From the NCBI GenBank assembly GCA_964534745.1, contig CAZHQW010000006.1, positions 1 to 64,000 of the forward strand: a stretch of DNA of 64,000 nucleotides. The letters are read 5' to 3'. Position 1 is the stretch's first letter, and each line of letters opens with the position of its first letter. Below the pieces are notes generated by a model. The model saw nothing but the letters and a program-made list of their open reading frames with translations. It did not search any database and had not been told where the DNA came from. The position numbers and the translations under genes are program-made. The stretch is from G020354785 sp964534745 (lineage in GTDB: Bacteria; Bacteroidota; Bacteroidia; Bacteroidales; UBA10428). Below are positions 16,962 through 25,924 of the stretch, piece by piece.

Positions 16962-16969
16962 TAAATTTG
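16962..16969 (+). promoter_or_regulatory. Candidate -7 element for the PiT-family transporter
   Basis: TAAATTTG matches TAnnTTTG exactly and lies 24 bp before the GTG start. The -33 element is not evident. Confidence 0.45.
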
Positions 16970-16992
16970 CGTGATTTTTTAATTAATTAGCG

Positions 16993-19242
16993 GTGACTAT
17001 TTATGTGATCATTGTAGTAGTATTATTTACACTGGCCGTATCAGACCTGATCGTTGGTGTAAGCAATGATGCCGTAAATTTTCTTAATTCAGCCATTGGC
17101 TCCAAAGCAGCTCCTTTCAGGGTAATTATGATTATCGCGGCGCTGGGTATCCTGTTGGGTGTTACTTTCTCAAGCGGCATGATGGAAGTTGCAAGAAAAG
17201 GCATCTTTCATCCCGACCAGTTTTATTTCTCGGAAATTATGATCATCTTTCTCGCCGTAATGATCACAGATGTAATCCTGCTTGATTTTTTCAATACATT
17301 CGGACTCCCGACGTCAACAACTGTTTCCATAGTATTCGAGCTGCTGGGCGGCGCCGTTGCCATTTCACTGATAAAAATCAGCAATTCTGCTGAAGGTATC
17401 ACCAGTATGGGAACCTATATCAATTCGGGCAGGGCCCTGCTGATTATATCCGGAATATTGCTTTCGGTATTCGTAGCATTTACTGTTGGTGCTGTAGTGC
17501 AATATATTACAAGATTTATATTCTCTTTTAACTATAAAAAAACACTGAAGTACTTCGGTTCAGTCTGGGGAGGTTTTGCCGTCACAGCTATTGTATATTT
17601 CATCCTGATAAAGGGAGCAAAAGGCTCTTCATTTATAACAGGAGCAAGCCTGGACTGGATTATGGAGAATACTATGCTTATTCTTGTATTAAGCTTTGCC
17701 GGCTTTACGGTACTTATGCAGCTGCTTATATGGCTGTTCAGGCTTGATGTACTGAAGTTTATTGTCCTGATAGGCACTTTTGCCCTGGCAATGGCCTTTG
17801 CAGGGAATGACCTTGTTAATTTTATTGGAGTCCCCCTGGCAGGATTTGAGTCTTTTAAAACATTTGCAGCTCAAAATGCACAGGGTCCGGGTTCCTTCCT
17901 GATGAGCGCCCTTAAAGGCCAGGTATCCACCCCCACAATGTTTCTCCTTATCGCCGGATTAATAATGGTTATAACCTTATGGGTATCAAGGAAGGCGCGG
18001 ACAGTTGTTAAAACGCAACTGAAGTTAAGTAACCAGGACAAGGTGAATGAAAGGTTCGGATCCACAATGCTTGCACGAGTGCTGGTAAGGCAATCGATAC
18101 AATTTGGCAAATTCATTAAAGGAATAATACCAAAACCGGTTTTAAAAGCTATAAACCGCAGATTTAATGACAAGTATTTCAGGAAAACAGTAAAAAAAGA
18201 TAAATCCATATCCTTTGATCTGTTAAGGGCTTCGGTAAACCTGGTCATAGCAAGTATACTTATAGCATTTGGAACATCCCAAAAACTGCCCCTGTCAACC
18301 ACTTATGTAACATTTATGGTAGCTATGGGAACATCCCTGGCTGACGGTGCGTGGAACAGGGAAAGTGCAGTATATAGAATTACAGGGGTAATGACAGTGA
18401 TTGGCGGCTGGTTCTTTACTGCCCTTAGTGCTTTCTCCGTTTCCTTTATTATTGCCCTGTTTATCAGCTGGCTGAACATATATGCTATCTTTATCATGAT
18501 TGGAATAACGATTTTCTTTATTTATAAAACCCATATACTCTATTCTTCCAAAGAAAAAGCAGAAAAAAAGGCCGACACTATACTCAGCGAAAGCCTTTCT
18601 CTTAAAGGCGAAACGATTTTTGAAAAGTGTAATTCAAATATTATTTCCACCCTTCTTGCTGTTTCTGAATTGTACGACATGATAGTAACCGGACTGACAG
18701 GGGAGAAAAGGAAAAAACTTAAAAGAGCATTGAAAGAATCCCGTAAACTCAATAAAGAAATTAAGTTCATAAAAAGCAATATAAATGTTACTATCAATAA
18801 ACTTGAAGATAAAACAGCTGAAAGCGGATATCATTATGTGCAGGTTCTCGATCAACTGAGTGATATCACTCATTGCTTGCTAAATATGGCCATACCTGTT
18901 TTTAAACATGTGGACAATAATCACGCTCCCCTTAAAAACAGGCAAATAAAAAACCTGGGCAGCTTTCAGAAAGGCACCGCCAGGTTCTTCAGGCAGGTAA
19001 TAAAGATTATCACCGATAATTCATATAAAGACATAAGTAAGGTTGTTTTATACCAGAAAAAATTAGCGGACAAGGCGGTCAGGCTGCGTAAGGATCAGCT
19101 TAATATTTTTAAAAGCGATAATATTGGCACTCGAATAGGATTACTTTACCTTGACCTGCTGGCAGAAAGCAATAACCTCATGTCTTTTACAATAGACCTT
19201 CTAAAAACCTCAAAAGAATTTACACGCCATTTCAAACCCTGA
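16993..19242 (+). CDS. PiT-family inorganic phosphate transporter with C-terminal PhoU-like domain
   Basis: A 749-aa protein starting at GTG. The PiT signature appears in both halves: VSNDAVNFLNSAIGS near 22 and FAGNDLVNFIGVPL near 265, each followed by the GLPTSTT / KLPLSTTYV motif. About ten or more TM helices occupy residues 1-520. The last ~220 residues are hydrophilic and helical, resembling PhoU-like four-helix bundles that often tail PiT proteins in Bacteroidota and may gate transport. It imports phosphate with cation symport. A second, unrelated phosphate transporter lies at 22460-24160. Confidence 0.93.
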   Translation: MTIYVIIVVVLFTLAVSDLIVGVSNDAVNFLNSAIGSKAAPFRVIMIIAALGILLGVTFSSGMMEVARKGIFHPDQFYFSEIMIIFLAVMITDVILLDFFNTFGLPTSTTVSIVFELLGGAVAISLIKISNSAEGITSMGTYINSGRALLIISGILLSVFVAFTVGAVVQYITRFIFSFNYKKTLKYFGSVWGGFAVTAIVYFILIKGAKGSSFITGASLDWIMENTMLILVLSFAGFTVLMQLLIWLFRLDVLKFIVLIGTFALAMAFAGNDLVNFIGVPLAGFESFKTFAAQNAQGPGSFLMSALKGQVSTPTMFLLIAGLIMVITLWVSRKARTVVKTQLKLSNQDKVNERFGSTMLARVLVRQSIQFGKFIKGIIPKPVLKAINRRFNDKYFRKTVKKDKSISFDLLRASVNLVIASILIAFGTSQKLPLSTTYVTFMVAMGTSLADGAWNRESAVYRITGVMTVIGGWFFTALSAFSVSFIIALFISWLNIYAIFIMIGITIFFIYKTHILYSSKEKAEKKADTILSESLSLKGETIFEKCNSNIISTLLAVSELYDMIVTGLTGEKRKKLKRALKESRKLNKEIKFIKSNINVTINKLEDKTAESGYHYVQVLDQLSDITHCLLNMAIPVFKHVDNNHAPLKNRQIKNLGSFQKGTARFFRQVIKIITDNSYKDISKVVLYQKKLADKAVRLRKDQLNIFKSDNIGTRIGLLYLDLLAESNNLMSFTIDLLKTSKEFTRHFKP

Positions 19243-19297
19243 CCACTGGCTGGCACATTTTTTGAGAAATTTTACCTGTATATTTATTTTAATAGTA

Positions 19298-19305
19298 TAA
19301 ATTTG
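19298..19305 (+). promoter_or_regulatory. Candidate -7 element for the ankyrin/beta-barrel gene
   Basis: TAAATTTG, an exact -7 consensus match, lies 13 bp before the ATG at 19319, implying a very short leader. No TTTG at proper -33 spacing. Confidence 0.4.
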
Positions 19306-19318
19306 ACAACCGTTAATA

Positions 19319-20761
19319 ATGCGGCCATCATCAATGCCTGTTAATAAGCAACTCCTGAATATATTACTTTTTTTGCTCTGCATAAGAGGAATCGGACAGG
19401 ATTCAGTAAAGGTTGATACCACCGTCATTGATACTTCGTTTTATGTCACAGGTAACATGGATTATAACCTCATCCTGGCTACAGATAAAGGCTATACAGA
19501 TGAAGTACTGCGGCTCTTGAATAAAGGCGCCGATATTAACACAACAACATGGGACGGCATAACTCCCCTGATGTATGCTATTCAGAACCAGGACACAAAC
19601 CTGGTAAAAATACTTGTACTGAACGGCGCGGATATAGATAAGAATCCTGATAACGGCATAACGGGCCTTATAAGTGCAGTTGTGGCTGACAACCTCGATA
19701 TTGCTGAATACCTTATAAGAAAGGGCGCCTATATAGATATTACTGACAATTACGGAAATACCCCACTGATGTATGCTGCCGCATACGGATACCCGGTTAT
19801 GGCGGATATGCTCCTGTATTATGAAGCCGGCATAAACAAAAAGAACGTATCCGGAACAGATGCATTAATGATAGCATCTTTTTACGGAGATTATGACCTG
19901 ACAAACATACTTATCCGTGGAGGGGCAGCAGTAAATTCACAGGATAATAATGGCTATAGTGCACTGCATTGCGCCATACAGAATGGCTATGCCGATATTG
20001 CAGATTTGCTTATAGACCATGGTGCCGATATAAGCTGCAAAACAAATAATAACTTTTCTCCAATAGCTATCGCTGTGGCAAATAATGACATGGTATTGTC
20101 AAAACATCTCACTGAAAAGGGAGCCAACGTAAATGAAAGAATATCATTAGCTGAAAATCCCTTATCACTGGCCCGCAGCAACAGAAACAAGGCAATTAAA
20201 AAATACCTGCTGGAGAATGGAGGAAAAAGAAATCTATGGCCTTCATTCAGCCAGTACAACTTCGGACTCAATTTCAACTGGAATCTTGACGACTTAATGA
20301 CAGGAATTGAAATGGGCGTGCTTGACACCAAATTCAATATTGCTTTAAAAGGCGGACTGGCATTCAGGCCCTGGTCGATGAGGGTCCTGGAAAAAGTAAC
20401 TCCGGAATTATTATATCAATACCGCGAAAGGAGGACAGCCCTTTTCCTTGGCATATATAAAAGGATTAACCTCGTAAAGCTAAATAACAGGCTCAGCACC
20501 GGGATTATGCTTGGGGCTAAAGAAGTATATACCTCCGGCAGTTACAGGGGCTCCCTGGAAAAGCCCGATAATAAAATGATACTGGCTCCGGGAGGGGGTA
20601 TTTACTGGAATAACAACTTTTTCGGAGTAAATCTGATGTATGAATACCTTGATTATGGCCTTTATAAAATAAGTCCCGGAAGAATAGATATATCATTCAC
20701 CTTTAATATAGGCAGTAGAACAAAAAGATACCTGCCAAAGGATATTACAGATTTTAATTAA
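19319..20761 (+). CDS. Exported ankyrin-repeat protein with C-terminal beta-barrel-like domain
   Basis: A 480-aa protein with a signal peptide (hydrophobic LLNILLFLLCI, then GIGQ). Residues ~47-306 form eight ankyrin repeats (for example GNTPLMYAAAYGY, GYSALHCAIQNGY, each ending GADI or similar). The remaining ~170 residues alternate polar and hydrophobic in strand-like segments (YNFGLNFNWNLDD, NNFFGVNLMYEYLDYGL, RIDISFTFNIGS), as in small outer-membrane beta-barrels. Inference: an outer-membrane-anchored ankyrin scaffold displayed in the periplasm. I do not recognise a named family for the full architecture. The next gene, a small lipoprotein, starts 11 bp downstream and is probably co-transcribed. 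Confidence 0.8.
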   Translation: MRPSSMPVNKQLLNILLFLLCIRGIGQDSVKVDTTVIDTSFYVTGNMDYNLILATDKGYTDEVLRLLNKGADINTTTWDGITPLMYAIQNQDTNLVKILVLNGADIDKNPDNGITGLISAVVADNLDIAEYLIRKGAYIDITDNYGNTPLMYAAAYGYPVMADMLLYYEAGINKKNVSGTDALMIASFYGDYDLTNILIRGGAAVNSQDNNGYSALHCAIQNGYADIADLLIDHGADISCKTNNNFSPIAIAVANNDMVLSKHLTEKGANVNERISLAENPLSLARSNRNKAIKKYLLENGGKRNLWPSFSQYNFGLNFNWNLDDLMTGIEMGVLDTKFNIALKGGLAFRPWSMRVLEKVTPELLYQYRERRTALFLGIYKRINLVKLNNRLSTGIMLGAKEVYTSGSYRGSLEKPDNKMILAPGGGIYWNNNFFGVNLMYEYLDYGLYKISPGRIDISFTFNIGSRTKRYLPKDITDFN

Positions 20762-20772
20762 AAGTCATAGAA

Positions 20773-21186
20773 ATGTACAGGTTAATATTAGCAGACTTCC
20801 TTATTTTGCTCGTATGTTCATGCAGCGAAAAGATATTTACAGCAGGTGTGGATTGTGAGGAGTGCTACCGGATAAAGCCTGACAGTGCCTATCTGACACT
20901 GGAACTTACAATAAATGACACCTATGAATCAATACCGCTTATTGTATACAGAAATGAGGTTGAGAAAAGGGATACGGAATATGTTGACACAGCATATGAG
21001 AGTACATATTACCTGCTTGTTCCTGTAAACAGTGAATACTCGGTTGAAGCTGAGTATATAAAGGGTAACAGTAAAATAATAGCTATTGACGGTACAAGGA
21101 TCAAGACAAGACATTTAAGCAGCGAGTGTGATGAGGAATGCTGGATCATCGAAGGAGATGAACTGAATATGGAACTTAAGTACTGA
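20773..21186 (+). CDS. Small lipoprotein with paired cysteines, unknown function
   Basis: A 137-aa protein with lipobox LLVCSC near residue 16. The mature part has two close cysteine pairs, CEEC (~28) and CDEEC (~120), which could form disulfides or bind metal. The middle is predicted beta-rich. No family recognised. It directly follows the ankyrin/barrel gene (11 bp) and is likely its partner in one transcript. It is convergent with the next gene, 6 bp away. Confidence 0.7.
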   Translation: MYRLILADFLILLVCSCSEKIFTAGVDCEECYRIKPDSAYLTLELTINDTYESIPLIVYRNEVEKRDTEYVDTAYESTYYLLVPVNSEYSVEAEYIKGNSKIIAIDGTRIKTRHLSSECDEECWIIEGDELNMELKY

Positions 21187-21192
21187 TAATGC

Positions 21193-21585
21193 CTATTGAA
21201 CAAGTTTAATTTCTACAACAGAATTGCCAGGTTTATTATTCTTAAAACGGATAAGTATATCATAAAATCCGGTCTTGTTGCAGGCAAAACTAAAAGCATC
21301 AAAATATTTGTCTTCCACCACATTTGTCAGCACAAGCTTGTCTGCATCCAATAACTCAAAAACGGCTTCCCCTGCATAGTTATCAAGATGATTTGTGACT
21401 TTAAACTTATAGGTAGACCCTTTATTAAACTTAATTGTCATGAAATACTCATTCTCATAATCCTGTTCACTTATTTCATCAAGCCTGAACTCAATAAGTT
21501 TGATAAAGATCTCCTTTTGAGCAAATATGTTTTTAGCACAGAGATGTAATAATACCGTTAAAATTATTAAGATTTTTAACCTCAT
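21193..21585 (-). CDS. Small secreted protein, unknown function
   Basis: A 130-aa protein with a signal peptide ending KNIFAQ (typical Bacteroidota A-Q cleavage). The rest is beta-rich with one cysteine (FSFACNKTGFYDILIRF), resembling a single beta-sandwich domain. Not recognised. It is 25 bp downstream of the next secreted protein gene on the same strand, so probably the same transcript. Confidence 0.7.
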   Translation of the reverse strand: MRLKILIILTVLLHLCAKNIFAQKEIFIKLIEFRLDEISEQDYENEYFMTIKFNKGSTYKFKVTNHLDNYAGEAVFELLDADKLVLTNVVEDKYFDAFSFACNKTGFYDILIRFKNNKPGNSVVEIKLVQ

Positions 21586-21610
21586 AATTTTTATTTATTT
21601 GTTTATAAAA

Positions 21611-22387
21611 TCACATCTGTTTCATCTTTAACCAGTCATAATTTGTATCCAGCAAAATCAGCTTTGCATGCTCAGATACTCTTTTTGTCTGCACTTTTGA
21701 TAATTCAACAACTATACTCTGAATGTTGGCTTCATAATATTCTTTTGTGAGTCCGGTGCAGCGTGTCTTACCATTACGCAAATAAAACAATGCCTTAACC
21801 TGTCTTTTCTCATCATCGCTTTTAAGTGCGCTGACAAGAGCGTCCAGCCTGTTCCAGCCGGCCGACTCACGGCTCCACCATTCCCTGGCTTCACTGATGC
21901 TAAGGTCTTTTATTAACTTGCGCTTTTCCGCAACCGAACATTTATCTACCTTTTTTCTGTTACTGTTGCTATCATAATAGTCAGGATAATTTACTTTAAT
22001 AAAGTTAACAAGCCTGTCCTCCTGGATATGGATACCACTGAATCCGAAGTTCTGAAAAGTAAGTTCCTCAAGAAGCCATCCTGCGCGGATAATCACATCA
22101 TCAATATCATATTCGATTATTTGTCCCCGCCCGTAAAACTTCTCAGCACCCGGGTAAATAAGATCCCCGGTATTGACGAGTTTAATACATGATTTAACAC
22201 CCAGCATATCTATGAGGTAAGGAATAGATTTTTCCTCCATGTTTTCAAGCTTCTCCTTGGCATTCAGCACCGTTGGCCAATCATCAGACTTAAAATCCTT
22301 TAGAAGAGCATCAATTGACATCTCCTGAGTATACCCGGCCAGCATATACATCCAAATCATAATAAAAACCAATAATTTCTTTTTCAT
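21611..22387 (-). CDS. Secreted helical (HEAT-like) protein, unknown function
   Basis: A 258-aa protein with signal peptide (VFIMIWMYMLAGYTQ). The mature part is helical: LLKDFKSDDWPTVLNAKEKL followed by KSIPYLIDML resembles a HEAT-type repeat, and a second helical stretch (LDALVSALKSDDEKRQVKAL) is similar. No catalytic motif recognised. It probably forms an operon with the 130-aa secreted protein downstream and lies 72 bp from the Na/Pi transporter gene on the same strand. Confidence 0.7.
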   Translation of the reverse strand: MKKKLLVFIMIWMYMLAGYTQEMSIDALLKDFKSDDWPTVLNAKEKLENMEEKSIPYLIDMLGVKSCIKLVNTGDLIYPGAEKFYGRGQIIEYDIDDVIIRAGWLLEELTFQNFGFSGIHIQEDRLVNFIKVNYPDYYDSNSNRKKVDKCSVAEKRKLIKDLSISEAREWWSRESAGWNRLDALVSALKSDDEKRQVKALFYLRNGKTRCTGLTKEYYEANIQSIVVELSKVQTKRVSEHAKLILLDTNYDWLKMKQM

Positions 22388-22459
22388 AGATATTTTATTA
22401 TTTAAGTTTCCTGATTTCTATATAAAGTTACAATAATTTTCATATTTTCAAATTTCTAG

Positions 22460-24160
22460 TCAGACCATTAAATCAAATACATTAAGCGCGTAATAGCCAA
22501 GGTTAATAATCTCGCTGTACATATCCGAATATATAACTCCTGTTGAGCACTTGTACCTGCCCTTTCTCAGGTTCTTGAAATGCTCTTCTTTCAGAGCCTT
22601 TTCAATTTTTTGCAATTCTTTTCTATGAGCCCTGTTCCTGTCTGAGAATGCCAGGGATTCATCCCTGGCAAATCCTTCATTTATCTCCTTTAAAATCTGG
22701 TCAATAACTGTAAAAAGCTTTCCGATATTCTTATCCATCTCTTTTGTGAATCCTGCTTTGGCTGAATTCTTCCTTTCTATAGTATCTGCCAGCTTGTTAT
22801 TTGAATCAGCCATGCTTTCGATGTTACTTACCATATTTAGCATGCTTGTAATATTCTCGGAGCTTAAACTGCTGAACGACTCCTCAGTTATCCTTGTCAG
22901 GTAAGAGGCAATCTCCACCTCCATCCTGTCAGAGATATCTTCATACTTCCTGATTTTCGACATGTACTTATCGTACTTTTTCCCTGTCTTTGTATAATAG
23001 GATTCCTTTGCCAGCTCAAACATCTTTGTGACACGCTGCAAATAAAGCTGTATTTCTTTTCTTGCCTGCAGTATTGATAACTCACCCGTTGACAGCAGGC
23101 CGGTGTTAATATACCTCAGGCTGAATTCCTCATCTTCATCCCTGCTGGGTACAATTACGCTGACAATCTTTATAATAAACGAAGCAAACCATATTAAAAC
23201 CAACGTGTTTAATATATTAAACACCGAATGAAAAATTGACAATGCAACAGGCATGGCCTGTGCTGTCTCAGAAGCTGTTTGTCCTTCCACCATATAGGGC
23301 GAATTCAATCCGATTTTAAGTATAAACCAGTTTATGCCTTTCAGAAAAGGATGAAAAACAAGGAGCATAAGAAGGACTCCTGTAATATTAAAAACAAGAT
23401 GTGCTCTTGCGGCACGCTTGGCTGATGTGTTGGCAATAATTGCCGCCAGGTTTGCAGTAATCGTCGTTCCTATGTTCTGTCCGAGGACCATTGCCGCTGC
23501 CAGATCAAAAGATATCCATCCGTTATAGCACATTACCAGCGTGAGCGCCATTGCTGCACTCGATGACTGGATAACCATCGTAACGACTGCGCCAATGATT
23601 ATAAAAATCAATACCGATATAAATCTGGCATCCGAATACTTCTTCAGGAATTCAAGAAAGCCCGGATTGTTGTTAATGTCTGGTGTATATTCCTTCAGAA
23701 AATGCAACCCGAGGAATATCAACGAGAACCCTATTATCACTTCACCCCAGGAACTTCTCCTTTTATCTTTTGAGAACATAATCGGCAATCCCAGTCCGAT
23801 TAATATAAAAGTAAAAGTAAATATGTCGAATTGAAAGCCAAGGATGGAAATCATCCATGCGGTAACTGTTGTACCAATATTTGCACCCATAATTACACCT
23901 ATCGACTCTGCCAGCGACAAGAGTCCCGCATTTACAAAACTTACCACCATAACCGTTGTTGCAGATGAAGACTGGATAATCCCTGTAATAAGAAACCCTG
24001 TAAATACTCCCATAAACCTGTTTGAAGTCATTGCAGAAAGGATACTTCTTAATTTTGAACCCGCCACTTTTTGCAGGGACTCGCTCATAAGCTTCATCCC
24101 AAAAATAAAAAGTCCGAGAGCCCCGAGCAGCTTAAGGAAATCGAGGAATCCGTAATTCAT
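22460..24160 (-). CDS. Na/Pi cotransporter family protein (NptA/YjbB type) with PhoU-like tail
   Basis: A 566-aa protein with two Na/Pi-cotransporter repeats marked by GIIQSSSATTVMVV (~60) and VIQSSSAAMALTL (~200), each followed by GANIGTT / GQNIGTT. Eight or more TM segments fill residues 1-345. The C-terminal ~210 residues are charged helices of the PhoU-like type. It transports phosphate with sodium. It is the second phosphate transporter in 7 kb, unrelated to the PiT protein but with the same kind of tail. Confidence 0.93.
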   Translation of the reverse strand: MNYGFLDFLKLLGALGLFIFGMKLMSESLQKVAGSKLRSILSAMTSNRFMGVFTGFLITGIIQSSSATTVMVVSFVNAGLLSLAESIGVIMGANIGTTVTAWMISILGFQFDIFTFTFILIGLGLPIMFSKDKRRSSWGEVIIGFSLIFLGLHFLKEYTPDINNNPGFLEFLKKYSDARFISVLIFIIIGAVVTMVIQSSSAAMALTLVMCYNGWISFDLAAAMVLGQNIGTTITANLAAIIANTSAKRAARAHLVFNITGVLLMLLVFHPFLKGINWFILKIGLNSPYMVEGQTASETAQAMPVALSIFHSVFNILNTLVLIWFASFIIKIVSVIVPSRDEDEEFSLRYINTGLLSTGELSILQARKEIQLYLQRVTKMFELAKESYYTKTGKKYDKYMSKIRKYEDISDRMEVEIASYLTRITEESFSSLSSENITSMLNMVSNIESMADSNNKLADTIERKNSAKAGFTKEMDKNIGKLFTVIDQILKEINEGFARDESLAFSDRNRAHRKELQKIEKALKEEHFKNLRKGRYKCSTGVIYSDMYSEIINLGYYALNVFDLMV

Positions 24161-24250
24161 AGTAACCTCTGTATAAAATAGTATGTTAGTTGCTAAAAAA
24201 TTTTGTTATAAATATATTCAATAATTAATTAACAAACCATCCTGATTGCC

Positions 24251-24298
24251 TGTTTTGCATTGTTATTTAAAATCATTAAAAATAATTGCAAAACAATG
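24251..24298. promoter_or_regulatory. Inverted repeat upstream of the V-ATPase operon
   Basis: TGTTTTGCA (24251-24259) and TGCAAAACA (24287-24295) are perfect 9-bp inverted arms 27 bp apart; CATTGTT/AACAATG extends the symmetry in an interlocked way. It lies ~35-80 bp upstream of the putative -7 box at 24330. It could be a regulator site or a hairpin; it has no T-run. Confidence 0.35.
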
Positions 24299-24329
24299 TA
24301 TAAACTGAAACTATAAGTAAACTTTTCCT

Positions 24330-24337
24330 TATATTTG
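24330..24337 (+). promoter_or_regulatory. Candidate -7 element for the V-ATPase operon
   Basis: TATATTTG, an exact TAnnTTTG match, lies 101 bp before the first gene's ATG. No good -33 TTTG at the expected spacing. It implies a ~95-nt leader. Confidence 0.45.
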
Positions 24338-24438
24338 GGCTTTTGAGAAAGCTAAATCCTCTGGTTATTAAAAGATTGCAAACAAAATAGTAGTTTGCTG
24401 AATTTCATTTTTTTATACTATTTTATATCTGAACAAAA

Positions 24439-25056
24439 ATGCAAAATAAATTACAGAAACTTACTGATAAAATATTTAAGGAGGGTATTTCAAAGGGAAA
24501 TGCTGAAGCTGAAAAAATAATAAGCAGCTCAAAAAAAGAAGCTGAAGATATTGTCAGCAAGGCAAAAAAAGATGCTGACAAAATCATTAAGGATGCTAAA
24601 AAGAAATCTGATGAGATAAAAAAGAGTTCGGAAGCCGAATTCAGGCTATCTTCAAGACAATCTATAAATGCACTGAAACAGCAAATTACAGAACTTATAA
24701 ATGGAGAGATTGTGAAAGTGCCTGTAAAAAAGACTTTTGAAGATAAGGACTTTATCAAAAAGCTTATCGAAACAATAATTAAAAATTGGAATCCCCGGTC
24801 AGATCAGGGAGCCAACATTTCTATCCTCCTTCCTGAAAAAGAAGAAAAAGAAATGCAGCAGTATTTTACCAAAGCTTTGAAAGACCTGTTAAAAAAGGGA
24901 GTTGAAATGAGGTATGACGAAAATATAAAGTCAGGTTTTCAGATCGGACCAGGAAACGGAGGTTATAAAATAAGTTTTACTGATGAGGATTTTATTAACT
25001 TTTTCAAGCAATATTTAAGGCCAAGACTAATTAAATTACTATTTGCAGAAGAGTAA
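24439..25056 (+). CDS. ntpE: V/A-type ATPase subunit E
   Basis: A 205-aa peripheral-stalk subunit. The N-terminal half is a long charged coiled coil with repeating Ala/Lys/Glu heptads (EAEDIVSKAKKDADKIIKDA), and the C-terminal half is a small globular domain. It is the first gene of the operon E-DUF2764-A-B-D-I-K, 3 bp before the DUF2764 gene. The stalk normally pairs E with G/H, which is not encoded here. Confidence 0.88.
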   Translation: MQNKLQKLTDKIFKEGISKGNAEAEKIISSSKKEAEDIVSKAKKDADKIIKDAKKKSDEIKKSSEAEFRLSSRQSINALKQQITELINGEIVKVPVKKTFEDKDFIKKLIETIIKNWNPRSDQGANISILLPEKEEKEMQQYFTKALKDLLKKGVEMRYDENIKSGFQIGPGNGGYKISFTDEDFINFFKQYLRPRLIKLLFAEE

Positions 25057-25059
25057 GAT

Positions 25060-25914
25060 ATGAGGCGTGAATACCATTGTTTTATTGCAGGACTTCCTGA
25101 GTTATTCCCGGATGCAAAAAAAATTGACTTTATTCTGATAAATTTCAGGGAGCAACTCAGGGAAGTGCTTCATTCTGATGATTTCAGGTTAATTGAGTCA
25201 TTATTCTGGAAATATGATAATACAAATATTATCAGTCTTTTGAAAGACCCGAAATCAGAAGTAGACGGACTGGGAAATCTATCCGGGCAGGATATTGAAG
25301 AGATATTTTACCTTGTTAAAGACGATGCATTATCTGAATACAGAAGAAAGATCCCCCCATATTTAGGAAAATTTATTAATGCATATAAGAACGAGGCTCC
25401 TTTATTCAAAGGTAAAGGGTGGGAAAATCAAATCACGCAGCTTTATTATGAATTTGCGATAAATATTGATAATCATTTTGCCAGAAACTGGCTTGAATTT
25501 GAGATGAACCTGACCAACATTTTAACAGCCGCCAGCTGCAGAAAATATAAAATGGATATTGAAAGTGAACTTATTGGAAACAATGAAATAACAGAAAAAC
25601 TTATAAAAAGCAGTGCACGCGACTTTGGCATAAGCAGCGAATTCCCGATGCTGGAATCAATCATAAGGGCAACCGAGGAAGATAATATCATTGAAAAGGA
25701 AAAGAAAATAGATATGGTAATATGGAATCTGCTGAATGAATGGACTTTCTTTCACTATTTTACTATAGAAAAGATATTTGCCTATACCATACAGGTTGGT
25801 ATTATCGAAAGATGGATGAAAATGGACAAAGATAAGGGAAATGAATTGTTTAAAGATCTGCTGGGGAGGCTTGAGAATAGCTACGAGTTCCCAAAGGAGT
25901 ATACAATATATTAA
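25060..25914 (+). CDS. DUF2764 protein of the V-ATPase operon, possible stand-in for subunit C/d
   Basis: A 284-aa helical, soluble protein with no signal peptide, starting MRREYHCFIAGLPELFP. Proteins of this type occur between the E and A genes of V-ATPase operons in Chlamydia, spirochaetes and Bacteroidota, from memory of those operons. No separate subunit C (NtpC/d) gene is present in this operon, and this helical protein takes a comparable place and length. Functional replacement of the central-stalk adaptor is therefore a reasonable inference but not shown by sequence. Confidence 0.75.
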   Translation: MRREYHCFIAGLPELFPDAKKIDFILINFREQLREVLHSDDFRLIESLFWKYDNTNIISLLKDPKSEVDGLGNLSGQDIEEIFYLVKDDALSEYRRKIPPYLGKFINAYKNEAPLFKGKGWENQITQLYYEFAINIDNHFARNWLEFEMNLTNILTAASCRKYKMDIESELIGNNEITEKLIKSSARDFGISSEFPMLESIIRATEEDNIIEKEKKIDMVIWNLLNEWTFFHYFTIEKIFAYTIQVGIIERWMKMDKDKGNELFKDLLGRLENSYEFPKEYTIY

Positions 25915-25924
25915 GTGATCAAAG

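Noticed and set aside
21009..21203. Small open frames on the opposite strand of the Cys-pair lipoprotein
   Set aside because: Low-complexity shadow of a signal-peptide-bearing gene; no start signal.
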